Origin: Methylobacterium terrae
GTDB lineage: Bacteria > Pseudomonadota > Alphaproteobacteria > Rhizobiales > Beijerinckiaceae
Assembly: GCF_003173755.1 (NCBI RefSeq)
Contig: NZ_CP029553.1
Span: 5,150,001 to 5,214,000 of the forward strand
Length of the DNA: 64,000 nucleotides
Direction: 5' to 3'
Shown: positions 52,670 to 61,929 of the stretch, piece by piece
Layout of the letters: every line of letters begins with the position of its first letter
How positions within the stretch are numbered: position 1 is the first letter of the stretch
Notes under the pieces: model-generated
The model's input: the letters and a program-made list of their open reading frames with translations, nothing else
What the model was told of the DNA's origin: nothing
Database searches by the model: none
Made by a program: the position numbers and the translations under genes

Positions 52670-53572
52670 ATGACGTCGACGCAGACTTCGCAGCGCCTGA
52701 GGGGCTCGCTCACCGCCCTGGTGACGCCGTTCCGCGACGGCGCCTTCGACGAGCACGCCTTCCGGGCCTTCGTGGCCTGGCAGATCGAGAACGGCACCCA
52801 CGGCCTGGTGCCCACCGGCACCACCGGCGAGAGCCCGACGCTGAGCCACGCCGAGCACGACCGCGTGGTCGAGGCCTGCATCGACGAGGCCGCCGGCAAG
52901 GTGCCGGTGGTGGCCGGCGCCGGCTCGAACTCCACCGCGGAGGCGGTCGAGCGGGCCCGTCATGCCGAGAAGGCCGGGGCGGACGCGCTGCTCATCGTCA
53001 CGCCCTACTACAACAAGCCGACGCAGGAAGGGCTGTACCAGCACTTCAAGGCGGTGAACGATGCGGTCGGCATTCCCATCCTGATCTACAACATTCCCGG
53101 CCGCTCGGTGATCGACATGAGCGTCGACACCATGGCGCGGCTCTACGAGCTGCGGAACATCGCCGGGGTGAAGGACGCCACCGCCAACGTGGCCCGGGTC
53201 AGCCTGCAGCGCCAAGCCATGGGCGAGGACTTCGTCCAGCTTTCCGGCGAGGATGCGACGGCGCTCGGCTTCATGGCGCATGGCGGCCACGGCACGATCT
53301 CGGTGTCCTCGAACGTCGCGCCGCGCCTGTGCGCCGACTTCCAGGAAGCCTGTCTCGCCGGCGACTACCGCACCGCGCTCGGCCTCCAGGACCGGCTGAT
53401 GCCGCTCCACACCCACCTCTTCGCCGAGACCAACCCGTCGCCGACGAAGTACGCGCTCGCCCGCCTCGGCCTCATGAGCGAGGAGGTGCGCCTGCCGATG
53501 GTGCCGGTGGGCGAGGGCACGCGGGCCCTCGTCGACGGGGCGCTGCGCCACGCCGGCCTCACCAACGGCTGA
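52670..53572 (+). CDS. dapA: 4-hydroxy-tetrahydrodipicolinate synthase
   Basis: A 300-aa TIM-barrel enzyme that condenses pyruvate and aspartate semialdehyde, the first committed step of lysine and diaminopimelate synthesis. [15 protein letters not shown] starts the barrel. [17 protein letters not shown] carries the Thr-Thr motif, [16 protein letters not shown] the catalytic Tyr, and [10 protein letters not shown] the Schiff-base Lys168. YNIPGRS is also conserved. The ATG at 52670 has GAGGAA upstream; longer in-frame starts would run into the divergent promoter region. smpB follows after 70 bases on the same strand. Confidence 0.97.
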   Translation: MTSTQTSQRLRGSLTALVTPFRDGAFDEHAFRAFVAWQIENGTHGLVPTGTTGESPTLSHAEHDRVVEACIDEAAGKVPVVAGAGSNSTAEAVERARHAEKAGADALLIVTPYYNKPTQEGLYQHFKAVNDAVGIPILIYNIPGRSVIDMSVDTMARLYELRNIAGVKDATANVARVSLQRQAMGEDFVQLSGEDATALGFMAHGGHGTISVSSNVAPRLCADFQEACLAGDYRTALGLQDRLMPLHTHLFAETNPSPTKYALARLGLMSEEVRLPMVPVGEGTRALVDGALRHAGLTNG

Positions 53573-53642
53573 GCCGCACCCCATATAGGACGGGAGCCCC
53601 GAAGGACTCCCGTCGCCCGCCTTCCAGGATGCCCGCCGCCCG

Positions 53643-54116
53643 ATGGCCAAGAAACCAGAGCCGAAGAACCGCGTCGTCGCCGACAACCGGAAGGCCCGCT
53701 TCAACTACGAGATCACCGACACGGTCGAGGCGGGCATCGCGCTCACGGGCACCGAGGTGAAGTCGCTGCGCGGCGGCAAGGCGACGATCGGCGAGGCCTT
53801 CGCCGGGCCGTCGGGCAACGACCTCCTGCTGTTCAACGCCTACATCCCCGAATACCTCGAGGCGAACCGCTTCAACCACGACACCAAGCGGCCCCGCCGC
53901 CTGCTGCTGCACCGGCGCCAGATCGACAAGTTCATCGGCGCGACCCAGCGCGAGGGCTACACGGTGGTGCCGCTGAAGATCTACTTCAACGAGCGCGGCC
54001 GGGCGAAGGTCGAGCTGGGCTTGGGCCGCGGCAAGAAGCTCCACGACAAGCGCGAGACCGCCAAGGAGCGCGACTGGCAGCGCGACAAGGCGCGGCTCTT
54101 GCGCGACAAGGGTTGA
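53643..54116 (+). CDS. smpB: SsrA-binding protein SmpB
   Basis: A 157-aa RNA-binding protein required for tmRNA trans-translation at stalled ribosomes. [20 protein letters not shown] is followed by [19 protein letters not shown], the core of the SmpB OB-like barrel. [15 protein letters not shown] and [20 protein letters not shown] follow. The basic C-terminal tail [20 protein letters not shown] is the part that mimics codon-anticodon pairing in the ribosome. All parts are normal in length. ssrA itself is not seen in this window. Confidence 0.98.
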   Translation: MAKKPEPKNRVVADNRKARFNYEITDTVEAGIALTGTEVKSLRGGKATIGEAFAGPSGNDLLLFNAYIPEYLEANRFNHDTKRPRRLLLHRRQIDKFIGATQREGYTVVPLKIYFNERGRAKVELGLGRGKKLHDKRETAKERDWQRDKARLLRDKG

Positions 54117-54190
54117 ACGCGCCGCATCCCGGCCTCGACGGCACAACGCGCCGCACTGCCACCGCCGCCCGGACTTCCTAGCTCACGCGG

Positions 54191-54397
54191 GTGAAGGCCA
54201 GCGCGGAGGCGCCGATGTTCGTCGAGGGAGGATGGCGACCGCCCTGGGAGCCGCCGCCGCGTCCGCCCCGGCCCCGGCTGACCGGGCGCCAGGAGCGGGT
54301 GCTGGTCTGGATCATCGTCGTCAACGTATTGCTGTGGTTCATGGCGCCGATTGGCGGCGCCACCCTGATCCATGCGGCCCTCGCGATGATGCGGTAG
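54191..54397 (+). CDS. Small single-span membrane protein (hypothetical)
   Basis: A 68-aa frame with GTG start; a Met at residue 9 (54215) is an alternative. A Pro/Arg-rich cytoplasmic stretch (WRPPWEPPPRPPRPR) precedes one membrane span (VLVWIIVVNVLLWFMAPIGG). It lies between smpB and the ABC exporter gene on the same strand. No family is recognised. The hydrophobic segment with charged flank makes it more credible than random frames of this length. Confidence 0.5.
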   Translation: MKASAEAPMFVEGGWRPPWEPPPRPPRPRLTGRQERVLVWIIVVNVLLWFMAPIGGATLIHAALAMMR

Positions 54398-54491
54398 CGC
54401 CCCCGCAACCCGGCCCCGCGCCGCCCCGAATTGCCGCCGGCCCGACCCCCGTGCTAGCGCGACGTCCTGAACCCAGGACGAAGCGAGCATC

Positions 54492-56279
54492 ATGGCGCGG
54501 CGCCCCTTCCTCTCCGGCGACATGCTGCCGCTGCTCACCCGGCTGTGGCGCGACTGGCTGCGGCCGCATGCCGGCACGCTGGCGATCGTGCTGGCGCTGA
54601 TCGCGGTGATCGGCGCCGCGACCGGCTTCTACCCGACGCTGATCAAGGCCGCCTTCGACGCCTTCGACGCCAAGGATGCCGGCGCGCTCGCCTACGGCCC
54701 GGTCCTGGTGATCGCCGTAACCGCAGTCCGCGGCTTCGCGCTGCTCGGCCAGACGGTCCTGACCAACCGGGTCGTCACCCGGATCGAGGCCGACATGCAG
54801 GCGGCGCTCTACGGCCACATGATCGAGCAGGATCTGGCCCAGCTCGGCCGCGAGAGCCCGGCGAGCCTGACCCAGCGCTTCACCACGGACTTCGCCTTCA
54901 TCAAGGAGGCGCTGACGCGGATCTCCACCGTGCTCCTGCGCGACGTCGCGATGCTGATCGCGCTCGTCTGCGCCATGGTCTGGATGGATCCGTGGCTGAC
55001 CCTCGTCGCCGGGGTCACGGTGCCGTTCGTCGCCGGGCCGATCGCCCGCATCGGCAAGAAGCTGCGCCGGGTCTCGACCTCGACCCAGGAGCAGGTCGGC
55101 GCCACCGCGAGCCTGATCAGCGAGAGCCTCGCCGGCGCCCGGGTCGCCAAGACCTACGGCCTCGAAGGCTACCTCAAGGGCCGCACCCGCGACGCCCTCG
55201 ACGAGGTCCGCCGCCTCAAGATGAAGGCCGCCAATGCCCGCGGTCGGCTCGACCCGCTGCTGGAGATCGGCGGCGGCCTCGCGGTCGCCGGGGTGCTCGC
55301 CTTCATCGGCCACCGCATCCTCTCGGGCGAGAAGACGGTCGGCGACTTCACCGGCTACGTCGCGGCGCTGCTGCTCGCCGCCCAGCCGGCCCGGGCGCTG
55401 GGCAACCTCAACGCCATCCTGCAGGAGGCGCTCGCCGCCCTCTCGCGCACCTTCGCGCTGATGGACGAGGCGCCGACGATCCGGGAGAAGCCGGGCGCGC
55501 CAGCGCTGAGGATCGCGGGCGGCGAGGTCCGCTTCGAGGGCGTGCGCTTCCGCTACCGCGACGACGCCCCGGCGCTCGAGGGCATCGACCTCGTGGTGCC
55601 GGCAGGCCGCACCACGGCGCTGGTCGGCCGCTCGGGCTCGGGCAAGTCGACGCTCCTGTCCCTGGTGCCGCGGCTCTACGACGTCGGCGAGGGCCGGGTC
55701 CGCATCGACGGGCAGGACGTGCGCGACGTCACGCTCGCCTCGCTGCGCCGCGCCGTCGCGGTGGTGTCGCAGGAGGTGGTCCTGTTCGACGACACGGTCG
55801 CGCGGAACATCGCCTTCGGCCGCGAGGGCGCGAGCCGGGACGAGATCGAGGCGGCGGCCAGGGCCGCGGCGGCGCACGACTTCATCGCCGCGAAGGCCGA
55901 CGGCTACGAGTTCCGGGTCGGGCCCGCCGGCAACCGGCTGTCGGGCGGCGAGCGCCAGCGCATCGCGCTCGCCCGCGCCTTCCTGCGCGACGCGCCGATC
56001 CTGCTCCTCGACGAGGCGACCTCGGCCCTCGACGCCGAATCCGAGCAGCTCGTCCAGGCGGCCCTGACCCGGCTGATGCGGGGCCGCACCACGCTGGTGA
56101 TCGCCCACCGCCTCTCGACGGTGCGCGACGCCGACCTGATCGTCGCGATGGAGGGCGGAAGGGTCGCCGAGACCGGCAGCCACGCGGCCCTGATCGCGCG
56201 CGGCGGCACCTATGCGCGCCTGCACCGGCTCCAGCTCGCCGACGACCGGGAGCCGGCCTCCGCCGCGCAGGCCTCGTGA
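54492..56279 (+). CDS. MsbA-like ABC exporter (fused membrane and ATPase domains)
   Basis: A 595-aa half-transporter. Six spans occupy residues about 20-315, including LVCAMVWMDPWLTLVAGVTV. The ATPase domain from about 340 has Walker A GRSGSGKST, Q-loop VSQEVVLFDD, signature LSGGERQRIALARA, Walker B ILLLDEATSALD and the switch His in VIAHRLSTV. It resembles MsbA/LptA-type lipid flippases and multidrug exporters; substrate is not determined by sequence. It works as a homodimer in the inner membrane. Its stop overlaps the EamA gene start by GTGA, so the two are coupled. Confidence 0.93.
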   Translation: MARRPFLSGDMLPLLTRLWRDWLRPHAGTLAIVLALIAVIGAATGFYPTLIKAAFDAFDAKDAGALAYGPVLVIAVTAVRGFALLGQTVLTNRVVTRIEADMQAALYGHMIEQDLAQLGRESPASLTQRFTTDFAFIKEALTRISTVLLRDVAMLIALVCAMVWMDPWLTLVAGVTVPFVAGPIARIGKKLRRVSTSTQEQVGATASLISESLAGARVAKTYGLEGYLKGRTRDALDEVRRLKMKAANARGRLDPLLEIGGGLAVAGVLAFIGHRILSGEKTVGDFTGYVAALLLAAQPARALGNLNAILQEALAALSRTFALMDEAPTIREKPGAPALRIAGGEVRFEGVRFRYRDDAPALEGIDLVVPAGRTTALVGRSGSGKSTLLSLVPRLYDVGEGRVRIDGQDVRDVTLASLRRAVAVVSQEVVLFDDTVARNIAFGREGASRDEIEAAARAAAAHDFIAAKADGYEFRVGPAGNRLSGGERQRIALARAFLRDAPILLLDEATSALDAESEQLVQAALTRLMRGRTTLVIAHRLSTVRDADLIVAMEGGRVAETGSHAALIARGGTYARLHRLQLADDREPASAAQAS

Positions 56280-57166
56280 GGCCCGCCGGAGTCGAGACCC
56301 CTTCCGGCCGGCGCCTCGCCGAGGGCATCGCCTTCGCGCTCGTCGCGGTGAGCCTGTGGGGCGGCTGGTTCGTCATCACCCGGCGGACGGTGGGGGCGGG
56401 GGGCGTGCTCGGGCCGGCCGACCTCGTGGCCCTGCGTTTCGGCATCGGCGGCCTCCTGCTGCTGCCGGTGCTGGCCCTGCGCCTGCGCGGCCTCGGCCGG
56501 GCGGCGCTCCTCGACGGGGCCGTGCTGTTCTTCGCGCAGGGCGCGCCCTTCGCGCTCCTGATCTCGGTGGCCCTGCGCTACGCTCCCGCAGGCCACGGCG
56601 CGGCGCTGACGCCGGGCACCATGCCGCTCTTCGCCGCCCTGCTCGGCGCGCTCGTGCTCGGCGACCGGCCGGGGCGGCTCGCGCTCGCCGGCCTCGGGCT
56701 GATCGCCTCAGGCGCGCTGACCCTGGCGGGCGGGTTCCGCGATGCCGACGAGTTGTTCGGCTACGCCCTGTTCCTCACCGCCGCCTTCCTGTGGGCCGCC
56801 GGCACGGTGCGGATGCGCCGCTCGCGCCTGACGGCGCTGGAAGCGACGGCGCTGATCTGCGTCGCCTCGCTCGTCACCTACATCCCGGTCTATCTCGCCG
56901 CGGGCCTGTCGCGGCTCACCGAGGCGCCGGCCGGGGAGGTCGCGATCCAGGCCCTCTACCAGGGCGTGCTGGTGAGCGTGGTGGCGCTCGTCGCCTTCAA
57001 CCGCTCCCTCACGCTGATCGGGCGGCGCACCCCGGCCTTCACGGCGCTGGTGCCGGTGATCGCCACGATCCTGGCGATTCCCGTCCTCGGCGAGATCCCG
57101 GACCCGCTCCATGTCGGCGCCATCCTGGCGATCGGGGCAGGGGTGCTGCTGACGACGCGGGGGTGA
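56276..57166 (+). CDS. EamA/DMT-superfamily transporter
   Basis: A 296-aa membrane protein with about ten hydrophobic segments arranged as two EamA repeats: ALVAVSLWGGWFVITRRTVG through GALTLAGGF, then FGYALFLTAAFLWAAGTVR through GAILAIGAGVLLTT. Such permeases export metabolites or amino acids, or remove toxic compounds. The start is a GTG overlapping the ABC exporter stop, indicating one operon. The tyrosine phosphatase gene converges on it with 3 bases between the stops. Substrate unknown. Confidence 0.9.
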   Translation: MRPAGVETPSGRRLAEGIAFALVAVSLWGGWFVITRRTVGAGGVLGPADLVALRFGIGGLLLLPVLALRLRGLGRAALLDGAVLFFAQGAPFALLISVALRYAPAGHGAALTPGTMPLFAALLGALVLGDRPGRLALAGLGLIASGALTLAGGFRDADELFGYALFLTAAFLWAAGTVRMRRSRLTALEATALICVASLVTYIPVYLAAGLSRLTEAPAGEVAIQALYQGVLVSVVALVAFNRSLTLIGRRTPAFTALVPVIATILAIPVLGEIPDPLHVGAILAIGAGVLLTTRG

Positions 57167-57169
57167 GCC

Positions 57170-57895
57170 TCACTCCCGCCGCAGCAGCCGGTCCACCACC
57201 AGGTCCGACCACAGGCCGGCGCGGAAGTCGCGCTTCAGCGCCTCCGGGTCATAGACGTGCTCGACCCAGTCGAGGAAGCCGAGGCCCTTCGGCTCGCCCT
57301 CGGCGAGGTAGCGCTCGAAGAACGCGTCGAGGATGCCGGTCTTGGCGAAGCGGAAATGACCGAACCGGGCCGAGAGCTGGCGCGCGGCCTCGCGCACCGG
57401 CCGGCCCTCGTGCAGGATCAGGTAGAGGGCGGCGGCGAGTCCCGCCCGGTCGGCGCCCGACTTGCAGTGCAGCACCGCCGGGTAGGCGAGGCCGGCGAAG
57501 AAGTCCTTGGCGGCGAGAAGCGTCGCCTTGTCGGGCGCCTCGCGCGAGCGCATCACGAACTCGACGAGGGCGAGACCCTCGCGCTCGCAGGCCTCGCGCT
57601 GGAGCTGCCACGAGCCGTGCTCGCGCCCGCCGCGCAGCGAGATGACCGTGCGCACGCCCTGGCGCCGGAACCAGGCGAGGTCGTGCGGCCCGGGCTGGGC
57701 CGAGCGCCAGACCAGGCCGCGCCCGATCCGGTGGCGGTTGAGATAGGCCAGGCGGAACACGCCGTGATCGACGAGCAGCATGTTGGCCCAGGCGCGCAGA
57801 CGTCCGCCCGGGCCGGCGATCGGCTGCTCCCAGCGGGCGATGCGGGCCATGCGGCGGGCGTAGCGGGTCTCGGGCGGGAGGAAGCGGTTGAGCAC
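57170..57895 (-). CDS. Tyrosine/dual-specificity phosphatase family protein
   Basis: A 241-aa cytosolic protein with the cysteine-phosphatase P-loop VLHCKSGADRAGL (HCx5R, Cys as nucleophile, Arg to bind phosphate). LVWRSAQPGPHDLAWFRRQG and TVISLRGG are typical of the DSP/PTPMT-like group that works on phosphoproteins or phospholipids. The general acid may be the Asp in EAPDKATL. A roughly 60-residue N-terminal extension precedes the core. It stands alone with no kinase gene adjacent, so its substrate is unclear. Confidence 0.85.
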   Translation of the reverse strand: MLNRFLPPETRYARRMARIARWEQPIAGPGGRLRAWANMLLVDHGVFRLAYLNRHRIGRGLVWRSAQPGPHDLAWFRRQGVRTVISLRGGREHGSWQLQREACEREGLALVEFVMRSREAPDKATLLAAKDFFAGLAYPAVLHCKSGADRAGLAAALYLILHEGRPVREAARQLSARFGHFRFAKTGILDAFFERYLAEGEPKGLGFLDWVEHVYDPEALKRDFRAGLWSDLVVDRLLRRE

Positions 57896-58092
57896 GAAGG
57901 GGCCGACGCCTGGCTTTAAGGGAAAATACGCGATTCACCGGAACGGGCAGCGTGCCGCTCTAGCAGCCGCGTGACCCGGCCGCAACGACGGTCCGGCCAA
58001 TGAGCCGGTGCTCAAGCCTGGCATTGCGCTTGCGACGTCTCCCCCGCATCGTAGGGACGCGATCCGTCGGCTAACAATCGAGGGGGAAGACC

Positions 58093-58599
58093 GTGAGCAC
58101 TCAGGTCGTCAGCATTCGCCGGGCCCGGGAACAGGATGCCGGGATGCTGTCGGAGATCTTCGACGCCGCGTGGCGCGAGGCCTATCAGGGCATCATCCCG
58201 GGCGTCGCCCTCGACCGGATGCTCGCCCGGCGGGGCCCCCGCTGGTGGCGCTCCACGGTGGGCCGCAACCGGCCGCTGGTGGTGCTGGAGCTGGGCGAGA
58301 GCGTGATCGGCTACGTCTCCTACGGCCGCTGCCGCGACCGGGCGCTGAAGGCCGAGGGCGAGATCGACGAGATCTACCTCGCGCCGACCTACCAGGGCCT
58401 CGGCTACGGCACCCGGCTCTTCCGGGCGGTGCGCAACGACTTCGCCGACCGGGACGTGCGCCGGGTCGCGGTGTGGTCGCTCACCGAGAACGACCGGGCG
58501 CGCGACTTCTACGAGCGGATGGGCGGGCGCGTCGTCGCCGAGGCCTGCGACCGGATCGCCGGCGCCGACCTGCACAAGGTCGCCTACCTGTTCGGCTGA
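58093..58599 (+). CDS. GNAT-family N-acetyltransferase
   Basis: A 168-aa protein starting at GTG behind [30 protein letters not shown] is the first strand-helix. [20 protein letters not shown] contains the acetyl-CoA pyrophosphate loop Q-x-x-G-x-[20 protein letters not shown] is the usual C-terminal motif B with Asn and Tyr. It transfers acetyl from acetyl-CoA to an amine on a protein, peptide or small molecule. Substrate unknown. Pyrophosphatase is the next gene, 265 bases away, and probably independent. Confidence 0.93.
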   Translation: MSTQVVSIRRAREQDAGMLSEIFDAAWREAYQGIIPGVALDRMLARRGPRWWRSTVGRNRPLVVLELGESVIGYVSYGRCRDRALKAEGEIDEIYLAPTYQGLGYGTRLFRAVRNDFADRDVRRVAVWSLTENDRARDFYERMGGRVVAEACDRIAGADLHKVAYLFG

Positions 58600-58864
58600 T
58601 CCAGGGGCAGGTCCGCGGCGCCCCGGCCCGCGCGAGACCTGCCCTGCCTCCCGGATGATCGCCGCGACGGCGATAAGCTGCTCAAGCGAGACTCAGCCGC
58701 AGCAATGGACCCGGCGATCCCGGTTTTGTCGGCCGGCCGGCCCCCGATGGAACTTGTCCTCGACTGCCACAGCCGCCGTGGCGTCCCGGCGCTTGTGCGG
58801 GCGCCCGCGGCCCTCTAAGGACCGCGCCATTCAGGGGCGCATCGCCCTTGCAGGGAGTTCGCAC

Positions 58865-59395
58865 ATGCGCCTCGATGCCATCTCCATCGGCAAGAATCCG
58901 CCCGAAGACGTCAACGTCGTCATCGAGGTTCCGGTCGGCGGCGAGCCGATCAAGTACGAGATGGACAAGGAGGCCGGGACGCTGATCGTCGATCGGTTCC
59001 TCTACACCGCGATGCATTATCCGGGGAACTACGGCTTCATCCCCCACACCCTGTCGGGCGACGGCGACCCGTGCGACGTGCTGGTCGCCAACACCCGGGC
59101 GATCATCCCCGGCGCCGTGATGAGCGTGCGCCCGGTCGGCGTGCTGGTGATGGAGGACAATGCCGGCGAGGACGAGAAGATCATCGCGGTCCCGTCGCGC
59201 AACCTGACCAAGCGCTACGACCGGGTCGAGAACTACACCGACCTGCCCGAGATCACGATCCACCAGATCCAGCACTTCTTCGAGCACTACAAGGATCTCG
59301 AGCCCGGCAAGTGGGTGAAGATCGTGCGCTGGGGCGACAAGGCCGAGGCGCACCGCCTGATCCTCGAGGGGATCGAGCGCGCCAAGAAGGCGTAG
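58865..59395 (+). CDS. ppa: Inorganic pyrophosphatase
   Basis: A 176-aa family I soluble pyrophosphatase that hydrolyses PPi released by biosynthesis. [17 protein letters not shown] and [20 protein letters not shown], then DVLV, contain the DGDPxD metal site. [16 protein letters not shown] and [20 protein letters not shown] follow as in the family. The ATG at 58865 has AGGGAG upstream; a longer in-frame start would add about 70 Arg/Ser-rich residues and is rejected. A stem-loop lies 20 bases downstream. It normally forms hexamers and needs Mg2+. Confidence 0.97.
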   Translation: MRLDAISIGKNPPEDVNVVIEVPVGGEPIKYEMDKEAGTLIVDRFLYTAMHYPGNYGFIPHTLSGDGDPCDVLVANTRAIIPGAVMSVRPVGVLVMEDNAGEDEKIIAVPSRNLTKRYDRVENYTDLPEITIHQIQHFFEHYKDLEPGKWVKIVRWGDKAEAHRLILEGIERAKKA

Positions 59396-59414
59396 CGGCA
59401 ACGGCACAGGAGAC

Positions 59415-59431
59415 GGGCGCTCGCTGCGCCC
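59415..59431 (+). terminator. Stem-loop after ppa
   Basis: GGGCGC and GCGCCC pair around TCGCT, 20 bases after the ppa stop. The stem is short and there is no T-run, so it is a weak terminator candidate. Confidence 0.35.
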
Positions 59432-59474
59432 GGAAGCTCTCCCTCTTCCTGGGGGAGGGGCTTGCGAGTGACCG

Positions 59475-59513
59475 GGCGATCGGCCGGGACGGGCATCGTC
59501 CCGGCCGATCGCC
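59475..59513. repeat. Perfect 16-bp inverted repeat downstream of ppa
   Basis: The arms GGCGATCGGCCGGGAC (59475-59490) and GTCCCGGCCGATCGCC (59498-59513) are exact complements around a 7-base loop. It lies between ppa and the convergent YARHG gene, where a bidirectional transcription stop could act. The rest of the roughly 300-base gap shows no gene. Confidence 0.85.
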
Positions 59514-59696
59514 GTTCTCGGGTGACCGTCCGGGACCCTGCCGCGCCGGTCGTCGTGGCGCTGCGCGGTGCGGCCCGGATGCCGGGAGCGGCCGGGCTCG
59601 CGCGCGAACCGCACCGACCCTCCGCCCGTCAACCGATCGTCCGCCTGGAACGGGCTGACGCAGCCCCGGCGCCGTTCCGGGCGCCGCAGCGCCCGA

Positions 59697-59960
59697 TCAG
59701 GGGGCGCACCGCATGGCTCGCTCCATCGACTGGATCTGGGCGATCTCGGCCCGCTGGCGCGCCGACAGGGGCACGTCGGCCTGATCGTCGTACTTGCAGC
59801 CGGCATTGCCGAAGTTCCGGATCGCGTTGGCAGTCTTGAAGCAGTAGCCCGCCTCTTTGTAGATCATGTTTCGCTGATACCAGAACTCGTCGCAGGATTG
59901 CGCCAGGCCCGGCGTCGCGCCAGCCAAGAGCAGCAGGACGGCGATCGTCGTCGTCTTCAT
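59697..59960 (-). CDS. YARHG-domain exported protein
   Basis: An 87-aa protein with signal peptide MKTTTIAVLLLLAGATPGLA and a mature part that is one YARHG domain: SCDEFWYQRNMIYKEAGYCF, then AIRNFGNAGCKYDDQADVPL and SARQRAEIAQIQSMERAMRC. The Cys pairs probably form disulfides in the periplasm. The role of YARHG is extracellular but unclear. A start further upstream (60077) would place 39 extra Arg/Ser-rich residues before the signal peptide and is rejected. Confidence 0.85.
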   Translation of the reverse strand: MKTTTIAVLLLLAGATPGLAQSCDEFWYQRNMIYKEAGYCFKTANAIRNFGNAGCKYDDQADVPLSARQRAEIAQIQSMERAMRCAP

Positions 59961-60095
59961 GAATCGCACCTGTTCTTGGATGCCCGGGGCACGAACGGGG
60001 AGCGACCCCGACTCGCGTCGCGGCGCCCGATCTCCCATCGGCCGTCCCAGGCGGTAACGGGATGAAAGCAGAGGCAACCCCGGTCGTGGGTTCGT

Positions 60096-60302
60096 TCAGG
60101 CCCGCGCCGTCACGGCCGCGCTTCCCGCCCGCGGCGTCTTCACGGCGTCGTTGTAGGGGGCGTTGTAGGCGCGGCGCACCGACGCCCAGTAGGCCTCGCG
60201 CTCGCGGGCCGAGAGGCGGCCGAGCGCCGCGTTGAGCGCGGCCTCGCCGGCGGCTTCCAGCCCGCGCAGCTGGTCCGGGGTAACGTCGTGAACGGTGGTC
60301 AT
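60096..60302 (-). CDS. Small hypothetical protein (68 aa)
   Basis: Predicted cytosolic protein, helical in appearance: LRGLEAAGEAALNAALGRLS and AREREAYWASVRRAYNAPYN. No family is recognised. It follows a start codon at 60302, and the composition is far more protein-like than the overlapping frames. It lies between two other small minus-strand genes, 135 bases upstream of the YARHG start. Role unknown. Confidence 0.55.
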   Translation of the reverse strand: MTTVHDVTPDQLRGLEAAGEAALNAALGRLSAREREAYWASVRRAYNAPYNDAVKTPRAGSAAVTARA

Positions 60303-60417
60303 GGTGAAGAGGTCCCGAGCCCGGTTGGGTTCGGGCGCCACCTTGCCACAAGCGCGGCGGTTCCGCACGCCCGCACGGGCCGCAGCGACGGGGCGCCCCG
60401 GGGCTGTCCCCGCTGTT

Positions 60418-60711
60418 TCAGCGCCCGTTGCCCCTGGCGCCGGACAGTAACGGGTTGCGGTCGGCGGCCCGGGCCGCGCTCGGCGGCAGGCCGTCGGCGG
60501 CGGACGGCTTGTCCCAAGCGGGGAGGGACGTCCCGGGTCCCGCACCGCCCTGCATCCGTTCCTTGCTCCAGCCGTAGCCGGCATTCACCCCGGCGTAGAA
60601 GCCGGTGAAATCCTCGGCCGCCGCCGGGGTGGCGAGAAGACCCGCGAGGGCGAGACCCGCGAGGGCGGCCCGCAAACGGAAAGGAGCGGTGGCCAGGGGC
60701 CACCGCTCCAT
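60418..60711 (-). CDS. Small exported protein with OMP-like start (97 aa)
   Basis: Signal segment up to TPAAAE, then DFTGFYAGVNAGYGWSKER, which resembles the first strand of Omp25/31-like barrels (W/F-T-G-F-Y-x-G-x-N-x-G-Y). The remaining 50 residues are Pro/Ala/Gly-rich without further strands, so it cannot make a full barrel. It may be a truncated relative of the barrel module at 27924-30035 or a small exported protein family. A start at 60744 is possible but would place extra polar residues before the signal segment. Confidence 0.6.
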   Translation of the reverse strand: MERWPLATAPFRLRAALAGLALAGLLATPAAAEDFTGFYAGVNAGYGWSKERMQGGAGPGTSLPAWDKPSAADGLPPSAARAADRNPLLSGARGNGR

Positions 60712-60750
60712 CCGTATGACTTGCTCGTGCGTGCAGAGGTGCACCGAGGA

Positions 60751-61527
60751 TCAATCCACGTTGATGGACTGTGCCTCGCGGCCCTTCATGCCCTCGACCA
60801 CGCCCATGGTGACCGGCTGGCCCTCGGCGAGGGACTCGAGGCCGGCGCGGGCGAGCGCCGAGCGGTGGATGAAGACGTCCTTGCCGCCGTCATTCACCGA
60901 GACGAAGCCGAAGCCCTTGGCGGGATCGTACCACTTCACGGTGCCGCTCATCTCGGTCGACGGACCGGAGGCGAAGCGGCCACCACCGCCGCCGCCGCCG
61001 GCGCGGTCGCCGAAGCCGCCACGGTCGCCGAAGCCGCCGCTGCGCGGCGGACGGGGGTCGCGACGGGCCGGAGCCTCGGCCGTGCTGGTGTCGACGCTGG
61101 TGATGTTGGTCACCTGCGGGCCCTTCTGGCCCTGCGCGGTCTGAACGGTCAGGCGGGTGCCCGGCATCAGATCGGCATGGCCAGCCGCCTCGACGGCACG
61201 GATGTGGAGGAAGGCGTCGCCCGAGCCGTCGCCGAGTTCGACGAAGCCGAAGCCCTTCTCCTTGTTGAACCACTTGACCGTCGCGTCACGCTCCGGCCCG
61301 GAGGGGGCAGCGCCACCGCGCGAGGCACCGCCGCCGAAGCCACCGCCGCCGCCGCCGAAGCCGCCGCCGCCGTAACCACCGCCGCCGCCACCACCGTAGC
61401 CGCCGCCACCATAGCCACCGCCGCCGTAGCCGCCGCTCGGCTGAGCCTGATCAGGCCACCGCGGCTCGCCACCACCCTCGTCGAAGCCGCGACGGCGCGG
61501 CTCCCTGAAATCACGACCACGTCCCAT
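60751..61527 (-). CDS. Double cold-shock-domain protein with Gly-rich N-terminus
   Basis: A 258-aa nucleic-acid-binding protein. Residues about 1-75 are Gly/Tyr/Arg-rich (repeats of YGGGG). Two cold-shock domains follow: the first at about 78-148 (TVKWFNKEKGFGFVELGDGS, with RNP2-like DAFLH), the second at about 192-258 (GTVKWYDPAKGFGFVSVNDG, DVFIH). A second Gly/Arg-rich linker joins them (RPPRSGGFGDRGGFGDR). Both RNP1 motifs KGFGFV are intact. It probably binds single-stranded RNA or DNA and may act as an RNA chaperone. The ATG at 61527 has only a weak ribosome-binding site. Confidence 0.93.
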   Translation of the reverse strand: MGRGRDFREPRRRGFDEGGGEPRWPDQAQPSGGYGGGGYGGGGYGGGGGGGYGGGGFGGGGGGFGGGASRGGAAPSGPERDATVKWFNKEKGFGFVELGDGSGDAFLHIRAVEAAGHADLMPGTRLTVQTAQGQKGPQVTNITSVDTSTAEAPARRDPRPPRSGGFGDRGGFGDRAGGGGGGGRFASGPSTEMSGTVKWYDPAKGFGFVSVNDGGKDVFIHRSALARAGLESLAEGQPVTMGVVEGMKGREAQSINVD

Positions 61528-61929
61528 TAGAAGCTCGCCAAAACGTAAAAACCGCCGACCACCCTTGTACCCCGGTGCGCTCTGTGCCTGACAGCGGACG
61601 CCTCGGGATCGTTCCATTCCCGGTTGCGGTGACCAAGATGACCGCCACACTCCTGACGCAACTCAGACCGTACCGCAAGGCGGATCTGCCACGCGTGGCG
61701 ATGACAGGGGTTACTTTCTCACGTCGCGGCGCGGATTGACAGCCCGATTCGGCATCTTTTCCCCGTGTCGTTGATGCACCAGTGTGGCGTAAGAGCACGG
61801 GCGCCGCGCCCCGAAGGCGACGTCTCCGGGACACGGGAAGGGACCCGGGCCGCGCCGCGGCGCGTTGGCTCCCGACCGTGTCAGCCGCTTTCCGTCAGTT
61901 CTCCCGTTAGCTCTTCCACCGAGGATCCG
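61528..61929. other. Divergent region between the cold-shock gene and selO
   Basis: About 400 bases with no supported gene. It should contain both promoters and, for the cold-shock gene, a long leader. The strand frames across it are Arg-rich and have no family signature. I saw no cold-box-like motif that I trust. Confidence 0.4.
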
